The translations under genes and the position numbers were made by a program. From assembly GCF_013266755.1 (NCBI RefSeq), contig NZ_JABRWJ010000015.1, positions 1-64,000 on the forward strand: a stretch of DNA of 64,000 nucleotides. The letters run 5' to 3'. Positions within the stretch are counted from its first letter, which is position 1; each line of letters starts with the position of its first letter. The notes beneath the pieces were generated by a model that ran no database searches, had not been told where the DNA came from, and saw only the letters and a program-made list of their open reading frames with translations. Positions 16,649-25,275 of this stretch are shown one piece after another. The DNA comes from Pseudaquabacterium terrae. Lineage in GTDB: Bacteria > Pseudomonadota > Gammaproteobacteria > Burkholderiales > Burkholderiaceae_C.

Positions 16649-16686
16649 TTGCACTAGGTTCGTGCAATCCGGCACGGGCGTTGCAC
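16649..16686 (+). promoter_or_regulatory. TTGCAC/GTGCAA triplet of half-sites before PHB cluster
   Basis: TTGCAC-N7-GTGCAA (16649-16667) is followed by another TTGCAC at 16681-16686, 65-100 bp upstream of the binding-protein gene. The spacing suggests two overlapping dyads for one regulator. The rest of the region from 16397 to 16750 holds the divergent promoters and no convincing gene. A GAGGAG ribosome site sits before the ATG at 16751. Confidence 0.4.
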
Positions 16687-16750
16687 CAAGAGCGTCGACC
16701 GGGGCTCGCCAACGGCCCCGAACCATTCCACCGATCGAGGAGCACATCCC

Positions 16751-17947
16751 ATGAAGCGTCGCCCGTTCAGCCTGGGCCTGATGGCCGCCGCCAGCCTCAC
16801 CGCGCTGGCCGCCGGCTCCGCCGCCCAGGCGGCAGACGAGATCCGCATCGCTCACATCTACAGCAAGACCGGCCCGCTCGAAGCCTACGGCAAGCAGACG
16901 GCGCTGGGCTTCCTGATGGGGCTGGACTACGCGACCGGCGGCACGATGGCGGTGGCTGGCAAGAAACTGGTGGTCATCGAGAAGGACGACCAGGGCAAGC
17001 CCGACCTCGGCAAGAGCCTGCTGGCCGCCGCCTACAACGACGACAAGGCCGACCTGGCGGTCGGGCCGACCTCGTCGGGCGTCGCGCTGGCGATGCTGCC
17101 GGTGGCCGAAGAGGCCAAGAAGATCCTGCTGGTCGAGCCGGCGGTCGCCGATTCGATCACCGGCGACAAGTGGAACAAGTACATCTTCCGCACCGGCCGC
17201 AACAGCTCGCAGGACGCGATCTCCAATGCCGTCGCGCTCGACAAGGCCGGCGTGACGATCGCCACGCTGGCGCAGGACTACGCCTTCGGCCGCGATGGCG
17301 TGAAGGCCTTCAAGGAATCGATCAAGAACGCCAAGATCGTCCACGAGGAATACCTGCCGACGACGACCACCGACTTCACCGCCGGCGCGCAGCGGCTGAT
17401 CGACAAGCTGAAGGACCAGCCCGGGCGCAAGGTGATCTGGATCATCTGGGCCGGCGCCGGCAATCCGTTCAAGATCGCCGACATGGATCTCAAGCGCTAC
17501 AACATCGAGATCGCCACCGGCGGCAACATCCTGCCCGCCATGGCCTCGTACAAGCAGTTCCCGGGCATGGAAGGCGCCACCTACTACTACTTCGGCATTC
17601 CGAAGAATGCGGTCAACGAGTGGCTGGTCGCCAACCACTACTCGAAGCACAAGACGCCGCCGGATTTCTTCACCGCCGGCGGCATGAGCGCGGCGATTGC
17701 CGTCGTCGAGGCGCTGAAGAAGACCAAGGGCGACACGGCGACCAACAAGCTGATCGGCACGATGGAAGGCATGAGCTTCGACACGCCGAAGGGCAAGATG
17801 ACCTTCCGCAAGGAAGACCACCAGGCGATGCAGAGCATGTACCACTTCAAGATCAAGGCCGACCCGGCCTTCGCGTGGGGCGTGCCGGAGCTGGTGCGCG
17901 AGATCAAGCCCGAAGAGATGTCTGTGCCTATCCGCAACAAGCGCTGA
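16751..17947 (+). CDS. Liv-type ABC transporter periplasmic binding protein (PHB cluster)
   Basis: The 398-residue protein has a signal peptide MKRRPFSLGLMAAAS...AQAA and a type I periplasmic-binding fold: IRIAHIYSKTGPLEAYGKQ at 31-49, VGPTSSGVALAM near 98 and LAQDYAFGRDG near 173. It belongs to the hydrophobic amino acid / branched-chain importer family (HAAT). A secreted PHB depolymerase and an oligomer hydrolase flank the matching transporter genes downstream, so the ligand may be 3-hydroxybutyrate or its short oligomers rather than an amino acid. That is inference. A GAGGAG ribosome site precedes the ATG, and a long hairpin spans the stop codon. Confidence 0.85.
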   Translation: MKRRPFSLGLMAAASLTALAAGSAAQAADEIRIAHIYSKTGPLEAYGKQTALGFLMGLDYATGGTMAVAGKKLVVIEKDDQGKPDLGKSLLAAAYNDDKADLAVGPTSSGVALAMLPVAEEAKKILLVEPAVADSITGDKWNKYIFRTGRNSSQDAISNAVALDKAGVTIATLAQDYAFGRDGVKAFKESIKNAKIVHEEYLPTTTTDFTAGAQRLIDKLKDQPGRKVIWIIWAGAGNPFKIADMDLKRYNIEIATGGNILPAMASYKQFPGMEGATYYYFGIPKNAVNEWLVANHYSKHKTPPDFFTAGGMSAAIAVVEALKKTKGDTATNKLIGTMEGMSFDTPKGKMTFRKEDHQAMQSMYHFKIKADPAFAWGVPELVREIKPEEMSVPIRNKR

Positions 17948-17967
17948 CGCGCTTGTTGCGGTAGGCA
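17925..17967 (+). terminator. Long hairpin spanning the binding-protein stop codon
   Basis: About 19 paired bases with one bulge (left arm from 17925, right arm ending 17967) enclose the 4-base loop TGAC, which contains the TGA stop. No T-run follows, so it is more likely a 3' stabiliser or partial terminator than a full one. It would let the binding protein be made in excess over the downstream genes. Confidence 0.65.
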
Positions 17968-17994
17968 CTGCGTACCCGAACGTTCCGCTCCCCC

Positions 17995-18015
17995 AGCCCC
18001 CTCCGGGAGGGGGCT
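17995..18015 (+). terminator. GC-rich inverted repeat before the depolymerase gene
   Basis: AGCCCCCTCC and GGAGGGGGCT pair perfectly around a single central G. The element lies 26 bp before the depolymerase start and has no T-run. It may attenuate transcription together with the hairpin at 17925-17967, or be a dispersed palindromic repeat. Confidence 0.5.
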
Positions 18016-18041
18016 CCAGTTTGGTCGACGAGGAGACAGGT

Positions 18042-19475
18042 ATGCGCAGATCGTGTGTCTGGCGTGCTGGATTGCTGCTGCTCGTTTGCAGCGCAGTCCA
18101 GGGCGCACCTCTTCCGCAACTGGTGATCGACACGTCGAAGACGACGGTCTCGGGCCTCTCGTCGGGCGGCTACATGGCCGTGCAATTGCACGTCGCGTAC
18201 TCGGCCACCTTCAAGCACGGCGCCGCGGCGATCGCCGGCGGGCCGTTCTATTGCGCCGAGGGGTCGGTGACGCACGCCACCGGCCGCTGCATGGCGCACA
18301 ACACCAGCATCCCCGTGTCGACGCTGGTCAACACCACCAACAGCTGGGCGGGAAGCGGCTGGCTCGACCCGGTTTCCAACCTGCAGAACTCCAAGGTCTA
18401 CCTGTTCTCAGGCGCGCTCGACAGCAAGGTCACGCCGCCGGTGATGGACGACCTGAAGACCTATTACCAGAGCTTCGTGCCGGCGGCCAACATCGTCTAC
18501 AGGAAGGACGTCGCGGCCGAGCATGCGATGGTCACCGACGACTACGGCAACGGCTGCAGCACGCTGGGCGCGCCCTACATCAGCGACTGCAACTTCGACC
18601 TGGCCGGCACGCTGCTGCAGCACCTGTACGGCGCGCTGAACCCGCGCAACAACGGCACGCTCGGCGGCAGCTTCGTCGAATACGAGCAAACGCCTTATGT
18701 GAGCGGCCACGGCATGGCCACCACCGGCTGGGTCTACGTGCCGCAGGCCTGCGCTGCCGGCCAGAGCTGCCGGCTGCACGTGGTGCTGCACGGCTGCAAG
18801 CAGAACACCGCCGACGTCGGCCAACAGTACGTGCGCAACACCGGCTACAACCGCTGGGCCGACAGCAACAACATCGTGATGCTGTACCCGCAGACGAGCC
18901 TCGCGGCGACCAACAGCTGCTGGGACTGGTGGGGCTACGACAGCGCCAACTACGCCAAGAAGAGCGGCCCGCAGATGGTGGCGGTCAAGGCCATGGTCGA
19001 CCGCGTGTCGAGCGGCACGCCGCCGTCGAACCTGCCCGCACCGACCGGCGTCGGCACCTCGGGCGCGACCAACACCAGCATGACGATCGTGTGGAACGCG
19101 GTGACCGGCGCCACCGGCTACAACGTCTACCGCGGCGCGACCAAGGCCAACGGTGCGCCGGTCGCGGCAACCACCTTCAACGACACCGGACTGTCGCCCG
19201 GCACCACCTACCAGTGGACCGTCAAGGCGGTCGATGGCAACGGCGCCGAAGGCCCCGCATCGGCGCCGCCGGCCAGCGGCACGACGACCGGCAGCGCCGC
19301 CACCTGCTTCACCGCCAGCAACTACGCCCACACCACCGCCGGCCGTGCCTATGCGCTGTGGGGCTGGACCTATGCCAACGGCTCGAACCAGTCGATGGGC
19401 CTGTGGAACATCTACACGACGACGACACTGAAGCAGACCGGCTCGAACCACTACGTGATCGGCACCTGCCCCTGA
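18042..19475 (+). CDS. phaZ: Extracellular polyhydroxybutyrate depolymerase, type II catalytic domain
   Basis: The 477-residue secreted enzyme has a signal peptide (residues 1-21). The lipase box GLSSGG follows at 38-43, with Ser40 as nucleophile very near the N-terminus. The oxyanion-hole motif VLHGCKQN comes late, near 250. This order defines the circularly permuted type II domain of PHB depolymerases. CWDWWGY near 290, a fibronectin III linker (about 325-415) and a C-terminal ~55-residue domain (CFTASNYAHTTAGRAYALWGW) complete the usual layout for binding polymer. It hydrolyses extracellular PHB to monomers and oligomers. GAGGAGACAGG before the ATG at 18042 fixes the start. The gene ends 13 bp before the importer genes. 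Confidence 0.88.
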   Translation: MRRSCVWRAGLLLLVCSAVQGAPLPQLVIDTSKTTVSGLSSGGYMAVQLHVAYSATFKHGAAAIAGGPFYCAEGSVTHATGRCMAHNTSIPVSTLVNTTNSWAGSGWLDPVSNLQNSKVYLFSGALDSKVTPPVMDDLKTYYQSFVPAANIVYRKDVAAEHAMVTDDYGNGCSTLGAPYISDCNFDLAGTLLQHLYGALNPRNNGTLGGSFVEYEQTPYVSGHGMATTGWVYVPQACAAGQSCRLHVVLHGCKQNTADVGQQYVRNTGYNRWADSNNIVMLYPQTSLAATNSCWDWWGYDSANYAKKSGPQMVAVKAMVDRVSSGTPPSNLPAPTGVGTSGATNTSMTIVWNAVTGATGYNVYRGATKANGAPVAATTFNDTGLSPGTTYQWTVKAVDGNGAEGPASAPPASGTTTGSAATCFTASNYAHTTAGRAYALWGWTYANGSNQSMGLWNIYTTTTLKQTGSNHYVIGTCP

Positions 19476-19488
19476 ACCTCGCGACACC

Positions 19489-20268
19489 ATGCTCGAAACG
19501 AAAGACCTGACCATCCGCTTCGGCGGGCACGTGGCCGTCGACCACGTCAGCTGCGCCTTCAAGCCCGGCACGCTGACGGCGATCGTCGGGCCGAACGGCG
19601 CCGGCAAGACGACCTACTTCAACCTCATCTCGGGGCAGCTGCCGGCGAGCGAAGGCCGCGTGCTGCTCGATGGTGAGGACCTGACGGGCCTGCCGGCGCC
19701 GCTGCGCACGCGGCGCGGGCTCGGCCGCGCGTTCCAGCTGACGCAGCTATTCCCCAATCTGAGCGTGCGCGAGAACGTTCGGCTGGCGATCCAGGCGCGC
19801 GAATCCGGCCGCGGCAAGGGCGGGCCGATGGGCGGGCTGGACCTGTGGCGCGTGTGGCTCGATCGCCAGGCCTGGGTCGACGAGGCGGAAGCGCTGCTGG
19901 CGCAGGTGCGCCTGGCCGACAAGCGTGACGTCGCCGCATCGGCACTGCCGCACGGCGATCAGCGCAAGCTGGAGGTGGCGCTGCTGATCGCGCTCGACCC
20001 GAAGGTCTTCATGTTCGACGAACCGACCGCCGGCATGAGCGTAGACGACGTGCCGGTGATCCTCGACCTGATCCGCAGCCTGAAGCAGCGCCGCGACTGC
20101 GCGATCCTGCTGGTCGAGCACAAGATGGACGTGGTGCGCGAGCTGTCCGACCGCATCATCGTGCTGCACAACGGCGCGCTGGTCGCCGACGGCGAGCCGG
20201 CCGCGGTGATCGCGTCGCCGGTGGTGCAGCAGGCCTACCTGGGCATGGCCGCCGAGGAGCCGGCATGA
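19489..20268 (+). CDS. Liv-type ABC transporter ATP-binding protein (LivG-like)
   Basis: The 259-residue ATPase has Walker A GPNGAGKT (residues 35-42), a Q-loop near GRAFQLTQLFPNLSV, a signature region with LPHGDQRKLEVALL (L-P-H-G-D rather than LSGGQ) and Walker B VFMFDEPTAGM. LivG-type proteins energise import by the LivHM membrane pair. The stop overlaps the start of the LivF-like gene by four bases. The degenerate LSGGQ is common in LivG homologues. Substrate specificity comes from the binding protein, so context suggests PHB breakdown products. Confidence 0.92.
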   Translation: MLETKDLTIRFGGHVAVDHVSCAFKPGTLTAIVGPNGAGKTTYFNLISGQLPASEGRVLLDGEDLTGLPAPLRTRRGLGRAFQLTQLFPNLSVRENVRLAIQARESGRGKGGPMGGLDLWRVWLDRQAWVDEAEALLAQVRLADKRDVAASALPHGDQRKLEVALLIALDPKVFMFDEPTAGMSVDDVPVILDLIRSLKQRRDCAILLVEHKMDVVRELSDRIIVLHNGALVADGEPAAVIASPVVQQAYLGMAAEEPA

Positions 20269-20999
20269 GCAATATTCTCGAATTGAGCGGCGTGCACACG
20301 CACATTGGCGCTTATCACATCCTGCACGGCGTCGACTTCGCGGTGCCGGCCGGCGAGGTGACGATGCTGCTCGGCCGCAATGGCGCCGGCAAGACGACGA
20401 CCTTGCGCACGATCATGGGCCTGTGGCAGCCGAGCCAGGGCGACGTGCGCTTCAAGGGCCGCAGCCTGAAAGGCCAGGCGACGCCCGACATCGCGACCCA
20501 GGGCATCGCCTACGTACCCGAGAACATGGGCATCTTCAGCGACCTGACGGTCAAGGAAAACATGGTGCTCGCCGCGCGCGCCGCCCGCCACGCCGGCGAG
20601 CTGGACACCAAGCGCCTCGACTGGATCTTCGACCTGTTCCCGGCGCTGAAGAAGTTCTGGCTCTACCCGGCCGGAAAACTCTCCGGCGGCCAGAAGCAGA
20701 TGCTCGCCGTCGCACGCGCGATCTGCGAGCCGCGCGAGCTGATCCTGATCGACGAGCCGAGCAAGGGCCTGGCGCCGTCGATCATCCAGAATCTCATTTC
20801 GGCCTTCAACGAGCTGAAGCGCCAGCGCACGACGATCCTGCTCGTCGAGCAGAACTTCATGATGGCCAAGGCGCTCGGCGACCACGTCGCGGTGATGGAC
20901 GACGGCCGTGTCGTGCACCGCGGCGCGATGCGCGAGCTGGCCGAGGATCAATCGCTGCAGCAGCGCTTGCTGGGTTTGTCGCTGGGAGCGCATCAATGA
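20265..20999 (+). CDS. Liv-type ABC transporter ATP-binding protein (LivF-like)
   Basis: The 244-residue second ATPase has Walker A GRNGAGKT near 38, YVPENMGIFSDLTVKENM around the Q-loop, the signature LSGGQKQMLAVARAI and Walker B LILIDEPSKGLAPSI. It is the usual partner of LivG. Both ends overlap neighbouring genes by ATGA-type junctions (20265-20268 and 20996-20999), so the importer genes are one translational unit. Confidence 0.93.
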   Translation: MSNILELSGVHTHIGAYHILHGVDFAVPAGEVTMLLGRNGAGKTTTLRTIMGLWQPSQGDVRFKGRSLKGQATPDIATQGIAYVPENMGIFSDLTVKENMVLAARAARHAGELDTKRLDWIFDLFPALKKFWLYPAGKLSGGQKQMLAVARAICEPRELILIDEPSKGLAPSIIQNLISAFNELKRQRTTILLVEQNFMMAKALGDHVAVMDDGRVVHRGAMRELAEDQSLQQRLLGLSLGAHQ

Positions 21000-22027
21000 C
21001 TGCCACCGTCTCCACCCCCACGGCCGCACCGGCAGCGGCCGCCGCCGCGGCGGTGCCGAAGGCCCGCTTCGACTGGGTTCCGCTGGCGCTCGTCGCGGCG
21101 CTGGCGCTGGCCGCCTGGCCGTTGATCGGCAGCTCGAGCACCTGGTTGACGCTGACCGTCGCCGGCCTCGCGATGGGCCTGATCGTCTTCATCACCGCGT
21201 CGGGCCTGACGCTCGTCTTCGGCCTGATGGACGTGCTGAACTTCGGCCACGGCGTGTTCATCGCGCTCGGTGCCTTCGTCGCCACCAGCGTGCTCGGCGC
21301 CACCGCCGGCTGGACAGGAGGATTCGGCCAGCTCGGCGGCGTGTTCCTCGCGATGCTCGTCGCGATGGCCACCGCCGGCGCGATCGGCTGGGCCTTCGAG
21401 CGGGTGATCGTGCGGCCGGTCTACGGCCTGCACCTGAAGCAGATCCTGATCACGATGGGCGGCATGATCGTCGGCGAAGAGATCATCAAGATGATCTGGG
21501 GCCCGGGCCAGATTCCGCTGCCGCTGCCCGACGTGCTGCGCGGTTCCTACCTGATCGGTGACGCGGCCATCGGCAAGTACCGCGTGCTGGCGATGGTCAT
21601 CGGCCTGGTTGTTTTCGCGGCGCTGGTGTTCACGCTGAACCGCACCAAGATCGGCCTCTTGATCCGCGCCGGCGTGCAGGACCGCGAGATGGTCGAGTCG
21701 CTCGGCTACCGCATCCGGCGGCTGTTCGTCGGCGTCTTCGTCGCCGGCTCGGCGCTGGCCGGCCTGGGCGGCGTGATGTGGGGCCTGTTCCAGCAGAACG
21801 TGATCCCGCAGCTCGGCGGCCAGGTCAACGTGCTGATCTTCATCGTCATCATCATCGGCGGGCTGGGCTCGACGCTCGGCTGCTTCGTCGGCGCGCTGCT
21901 GGTGGGATTGCTCGCGAACTACACCGGCTACCTGACGCCGAAGGTCGCGCTGTTCTCGAACATCGGCTTGATGGTGGCGATCCTCTTGTGGCGGCCGCAG
22001 GGCTTGTACCCCGTGACGAACCGCTGA
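20996..22027 (+). CDS. Liv-type ABC transporter permease (LivH-like)
   Basis: The 343-residue inner-membrane permease has about eight to nine hydrophobic segments. Family landmarks are GLTLVFGLMDVLNFGHG, GAFVATSV, the cytoplasmic loop RTKIGLLIRAGVQDREMVESLG that contacts the ATPases, and GGLGSTLGCFVGAL. It forms the channel with the LivM-like protein. The ATG at 20996 overlaps the livF stop. The upstream extension of the frame is a shadow of livF. The N-terminal ~20 residues are Ala/Thr/Pro-rich and precede the first membrane helix. Confidence 0.92.
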   Translation: MTATVSTPTAAPAAAAAAAVPKARFDWVPLALVAALALAAWPLIGSSSTWLTLTVAGLAMGLIVFITASGLTLVFGLMDVLNFGHGVFIALGAFVATSVLGATAGWTGGFGQLGGVFLAMLVAMATAGAIGWAFERVIVRPVYGLHLKQILITMGGMIVGEEIIKMIWGPGQIPLPLPDVLRGSYLIGDAAIGKYRVLAMVIGLVVFAALVFTLNRTKIGLLIRAGVQDREMVESLGYRIRRLFVGVFVAGSALAGLGGVMWGLFQQNVIPQLGGQVNVLIFIVIIIGGLGSTLGCFVGALLVGLLANYTGYLTPKVALFSNIGLMVAILLWRPQGLYPVTNR

Positions 22028-22038
22028 AGGCCCTGGCG

Positions 22039-23115
22039 ATGCTGAACCGAATCCTCTCCCACGACCTGCCGAAAAGCCGCTGGCTGGCGATCGCGCTGGT
22101 CATCATCCTGATCGCGCTGGCGGTCGCGCCGTTCGCCTTCCCCGGCAGCAAGGCGCTCAGCGTCGCCGCGAAGATGCTGGTCTTCGTGCTGCTGGTGGCC
22201 AGCTACGACCTGCTGCTCGGCTACACCGGCATCGTCAGCTTCGCGCACACGATGTTCTTCGGCATCGGCGCCTATGGCGTCGCGATCGCCAGCACGCGGC
22301 TCGGCGAGGGCTTCGGCGCGGTGCTGGCCGGTCTCGGCATCGCGCTGGTGATCTCGCTGGTGCTGTCGCTGGTGATTGGCCTGTTCTCGCTGCGCGTCAA
22401 GGCGATCTTCTACGCGATGATCACCTTGGCCGTCGCGGCCGCGTTCCAGACGCTGGCCTCGCAGCTGTCGGACCTGACCGGCGGCGAGGACGGCCTGACC
22501 TTCAAGAACCCGGGCGTGCTGAGTCCCTCGTTCGAGCTCTTCGAGGAGCCGATCCTCGGCGTGATGGTCGACGGCAAGCTGTTCAGCTACTACCTGCTGT
22601 TCGTCGTCGTGCTGGTGCTGTTCCTGGCCTTGCTGCGCATCGTCAACTCGCCGTTCGGCCGCGTGCTGCAGGCGATCCGCGAGAACGACTTCCGGGCCGA
22701 GGCGATCGGCTACCGCACCGTCGTCTATCGCACCTTGAGCAACGTGATGGCGGCCCTGTTCGCGACCGTCGCCGGCGCCTTGCTGGCCCTGTGGCTGCGC
22801 TACACCGGCCCCGACACCACGCTGAGCTTCGAGATCATGCTCGACATCCTGTTGATCGTCGTCATCGGCGGCATGGGCACGATGTACGGCGCAGTGGTCG
22901 GCGCGGTGCTCTTCGTGCTGGCGCAGAACTACCTGCAGGACCTGCTGAAGATCGGCGAGACGGCGCTGGCCAACGTGCCGGTGCTGTCCAGCCTGGTCTC
23001 GCCCGACCGCTGGCTGCTGTGGCTCGGCGTGCTGTTCGTGCTGTCGGTCTACCACTTCCCCACCGGCATCGTCGGCAAGCTGCGCGCGCGGGCGCTGCAG
23101 CGGGCCGCGGCCTGA
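22039..23115 (+). CDS. Liv-type ABC transporter permease (LivM-like)
   Basis: The 358-residue permease begins MLNRILSHDLPKS. The LivM pattern is clear: LLGYTGIVSFAHTMFFGIGAYG, YAMITLAVAAAFQTLAS, FGRVLQAIRENDFRAEAIGY (the ATPase-contact loop) and GGMGTMYGAVVGA. It pairs with the LivH-like permease to form the import pore. The start at 22039 lies 11 bp after the livH stop, with a GAAGG-type site in front. The ~358-residue length is normal for LivM proteins that lack extra fusions. Confidence 0.92.
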   Translation: MLNRILSHDLPKSRWLAIALVIILIALAVAPFAFPGSKALSVAAKMLVFVLLVASYDLLLGYTGIVSFAHTMFFGIGAYGVAIASTRLGEGFGAVLAGLGIALVISLVLSLVIGLFSLRVKAIFYAMITLAVAAAFQTLASQLSDLTGGEDGLTFKNPGVLSPSFELFEEPILGVMVDGKLFSYYLLFVVVLVLFLALLRIVNSPFGRVLQAIRENDFRAEAIGYRTVVYRTLSNVMAALFATVAGALLALWLRYTGPDTTLSFEIMLDILLIVVIGGMGTMYGAVVGAVLFVLAQNYLQDLLKIGETALANVPVLSSLVSPDRWLLWLGVLFVLSVYHFPTGIVGKLRARALQRAAA

Positions 23116-23143
23116 TCTTCAACAACAAGGACACATCATCGTG

Positions 23144-25258
23144 ATGACAAGACAGCGCAAGCTGCTGATCTGTGCCGCAGCGGCCACCCTGCTCGCCGCA
23201 TGCGGCGACGACACCGAGGTCACCAGCGGGCCGGTGATCGAGTTCAACGCCAAGCCGGCCTATATCGGCACGGTGCGCAGCACCAGCTACGACGGCAATG
23301 CCGACGACCTGCTGACGGCCGGCCTCGGCCGCAGCGGCCTGGCCTCGGCGGTGGCGCCGACGACCTCGGCGACGCCGACCGCCGCCGAGCTGCGCCGGCT
23401 GACGATCTACAACAACTACCGTGCGCTGGTCGACATGACGGCGAACGGCGGCTATGGCGTCTTCTACGGCCCCGGCATCACCGCCGAAGGCACTGCGCCG
23501 ACCAGCGAAGGCAAGATCGCCGGAACCGAGCTGCTCACGTTCAGCGACGACGGCAGCGGACGCCGCAACGTCACGCTGATGGTGCAGATCCCCGACAGCT
23601 TCTCGCCCGACAACGCGTGCATCGTGACGGCCACGTCGTCCGGCTCGCGCGGCGTCTACGGCGGCATCTCCACCGGCGAGTGGGGCCTGAAGCGCGGCTG
23701 CGCGGTGGCCTACACCGACAAGGGCACCGGCGGCGCGCCGCACGATCTGGCCAACGACACCGTGCCGCTGATCGACGGCACGCGCTCCAGCGCCGCCAGC
23801 GCCGGCGCGACCGCACAGTTCCGCGCCAACCTGACCGCCGCCGAGCTTGCTGCGCTGAACACCGCGACGCCGAACCGCTTCGCCTTCAAGCATGCGCATT
23901 CGCAGCAGAACCCCGAGAAGGATTGGGGTACGTCCACGCTGCAGGCGGTCGAGTTCGCGTTCTGGGCGCTCAACGAGAAGTACGGCGCGCTGCTCGATAA
24001 CGGCCAACGCGAGCGGCGGCTGAAGGCCTCGAACACGCTGGTGATCGCGTCCAGCATCTCCAATGGTGGCGGCGCCGCGATCGCCGCGGCCGAAGCCGAC
24101 GCCGGTGGGCTGATCGATGGTGTCGCGGTCGCCGAGCCGGCGGTCGAGCTGCCGGCCAACCCGGGCGTCACGGTGCAGCGCGGTGTCGCGCCGGTGCCGC
24201 TGGCGGCGAAGACGCTGGTCGACTTCACCAGCTATGCCAACCTGTTCCAGAGCTGCGCCGCGCTGTCGACGCAGACGGCCGGCGCGCCCGGCGCGGCCTT
24301 CGTTGTCGCCGCGTTCGCGACCAACCGCTGTGCGTCGCTGAAGGCCAAGGGCCTGCTGGCCGCCGACACCCCGGCCGCGCAGGCCGACGAGGCGCTGCAG
24401 AAGCTGCGCGACTACGGCTGGGAGCCGGAGGCCGCGATCCTGCATGCCTCGCACGCGGCCTTCGAGGTCGCGTCGGCGGTCACGGTGACTTTCGCCAATT
24501 CGTTGTCGCGCTCGAGCGTCAAGGACCATCTCTGCGGCTACAGCTACGGCTCGACCACCGCCGCCGGCGTGCCGAATGCGCTGGCGCCGGCGCCGCTGGC
24601 GACGATGGCCGCCACCGGCAACGGCGTGCCGCCGTCGTCCGGCGTGCAGCTGATCAACAACCTGAGCCCCGGCGCGCCGTTGCGCGACCTGTTCTCGTTC
24701 TCGCCGTCGACGATGCGGCAGGACTTCAACCTCGACGGCGCGTTGTGCCTGCGTGATCTGCTGAGCGGCAGCAGCGCGCCGGCGCAGGCGCTGCGCAGCG
24801 GTCTCGACGAAACCCGGCGCAGCGGCAACCTGCGCGGCAAGCCGGCGCTGATCGTGCACGGCCGCGCCGATGCGCTGCTGCCGGTGAACCACACCTCGCG
24901 GCCCTACACGGCGCTGAACAAGAAGGTCGAGGGCGCGGCCAGCAAGCTGTCGTACATCGAGGTTGCCAACGCCCAGCACTTCGACGGCTTCATCGGCCTG
25001 CCCGCGCTGCTGCCGGGTTACGACAGCCGCTACGTGCCGCTGCACCTGTACCTGAACCGGGCGCTCGACGCGATGTACGCGCACTTGAAGAACGGCACGG
25101 CGCTGCCGGCGAGCCAGGTCGTGCGCACCGTGCCGCGCGGCGGCACGCCGGGCACTGCGCCGGCCCTGACGGCGGCCAACGTGCCGGCCATTGCAGCGGC
25201 GCCGGCCGCCGCCAATGCCATCACGATGAGCGGCACCACGCTGACCGTGCCGGACTGA
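23144..25258 (+). CDS. 3-hydroxybutyrate oligomer hydrolase
   Basis: This large protein of about 704 residues has a lipoprotein-type N-terminus (LLAACGDD). The sequence through GSRGVYGGISTGEWGLKRGCAVAYTDKGTG is typical of the D-(-)-3-hydroxybutyrate oligomer hydrolase family. A serine nucleophile region (SSISNGGGAAIAAAE, near 300) and a C-terminal VHGRADALLPVNHTS / AQHFDG segment supply the likely Asp and His. Family enzymes split dimers and trimers from PHB depolymerase into 3-hydroxybutyrate, in the periplasm or outside. It is 28 bp behind the permease gene. GTG at 23141 is an alternative start. Confidence 0.88.
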   Translation: MTRQRKLLICAAAATLLAACGDDTEVTSGPVIEFNAKPAYIGTVRSTSYDGNADDLLTAGLGRSGLASAVAPTTSATPTAAELRRLTIYNNYRALVDMTANGGYGVFYGPGITAEGTAPTSEGKIAGTELLTFSDDGSGRRNVTLMVQIPDSFSPDNACIVTATSSGSRGVYGGISTGEWGLKRGCAVAYTDKGTGGAPHDLANDTVPLIDGTRSSAASAGATAQFRANLTAAELAALNTATPNRFAFKHAHSQQNPEKDWGTSTLQAVEFAFWALNEKYGALLDNGQRERRLKASNTLVIASSISNGGGAAIAAAEADAGGLIDGVAVAEPAVELPANPGVTVQRGVAPVPLAAKTLVDFTSYANLFQSCAALSTQTAGAPGAAFVVAAFATNRCASLKAKGLLAADTPAAQADEALQKLRDYGWEPEAAILHASHAAFEVASAVTVTFANSLSRSSVKDHLCGYSYGSTTAAGVPNALAPAPLATMAATGNGVPPSSGVQLINNLSPGAPLRDLFSFSPSTMRQDFNLDGALCLRDLLSGSSAPAQALRSGLDETRRSGNLRGKPALIVHGRADALLPVNHTSRPYTALNKKVEGAASKLSYIEVANAQHFDGFIGLPALLPGYDSRYVPLHLYLNRALDAMYAHLKNGTALPASQVVRTVPRGGTPGTAPALTAANVPAIAAAPAAANAITMSGTTLTVPD

Positions 25259-25275
25259 TCCAAGGACTGCGAGCG

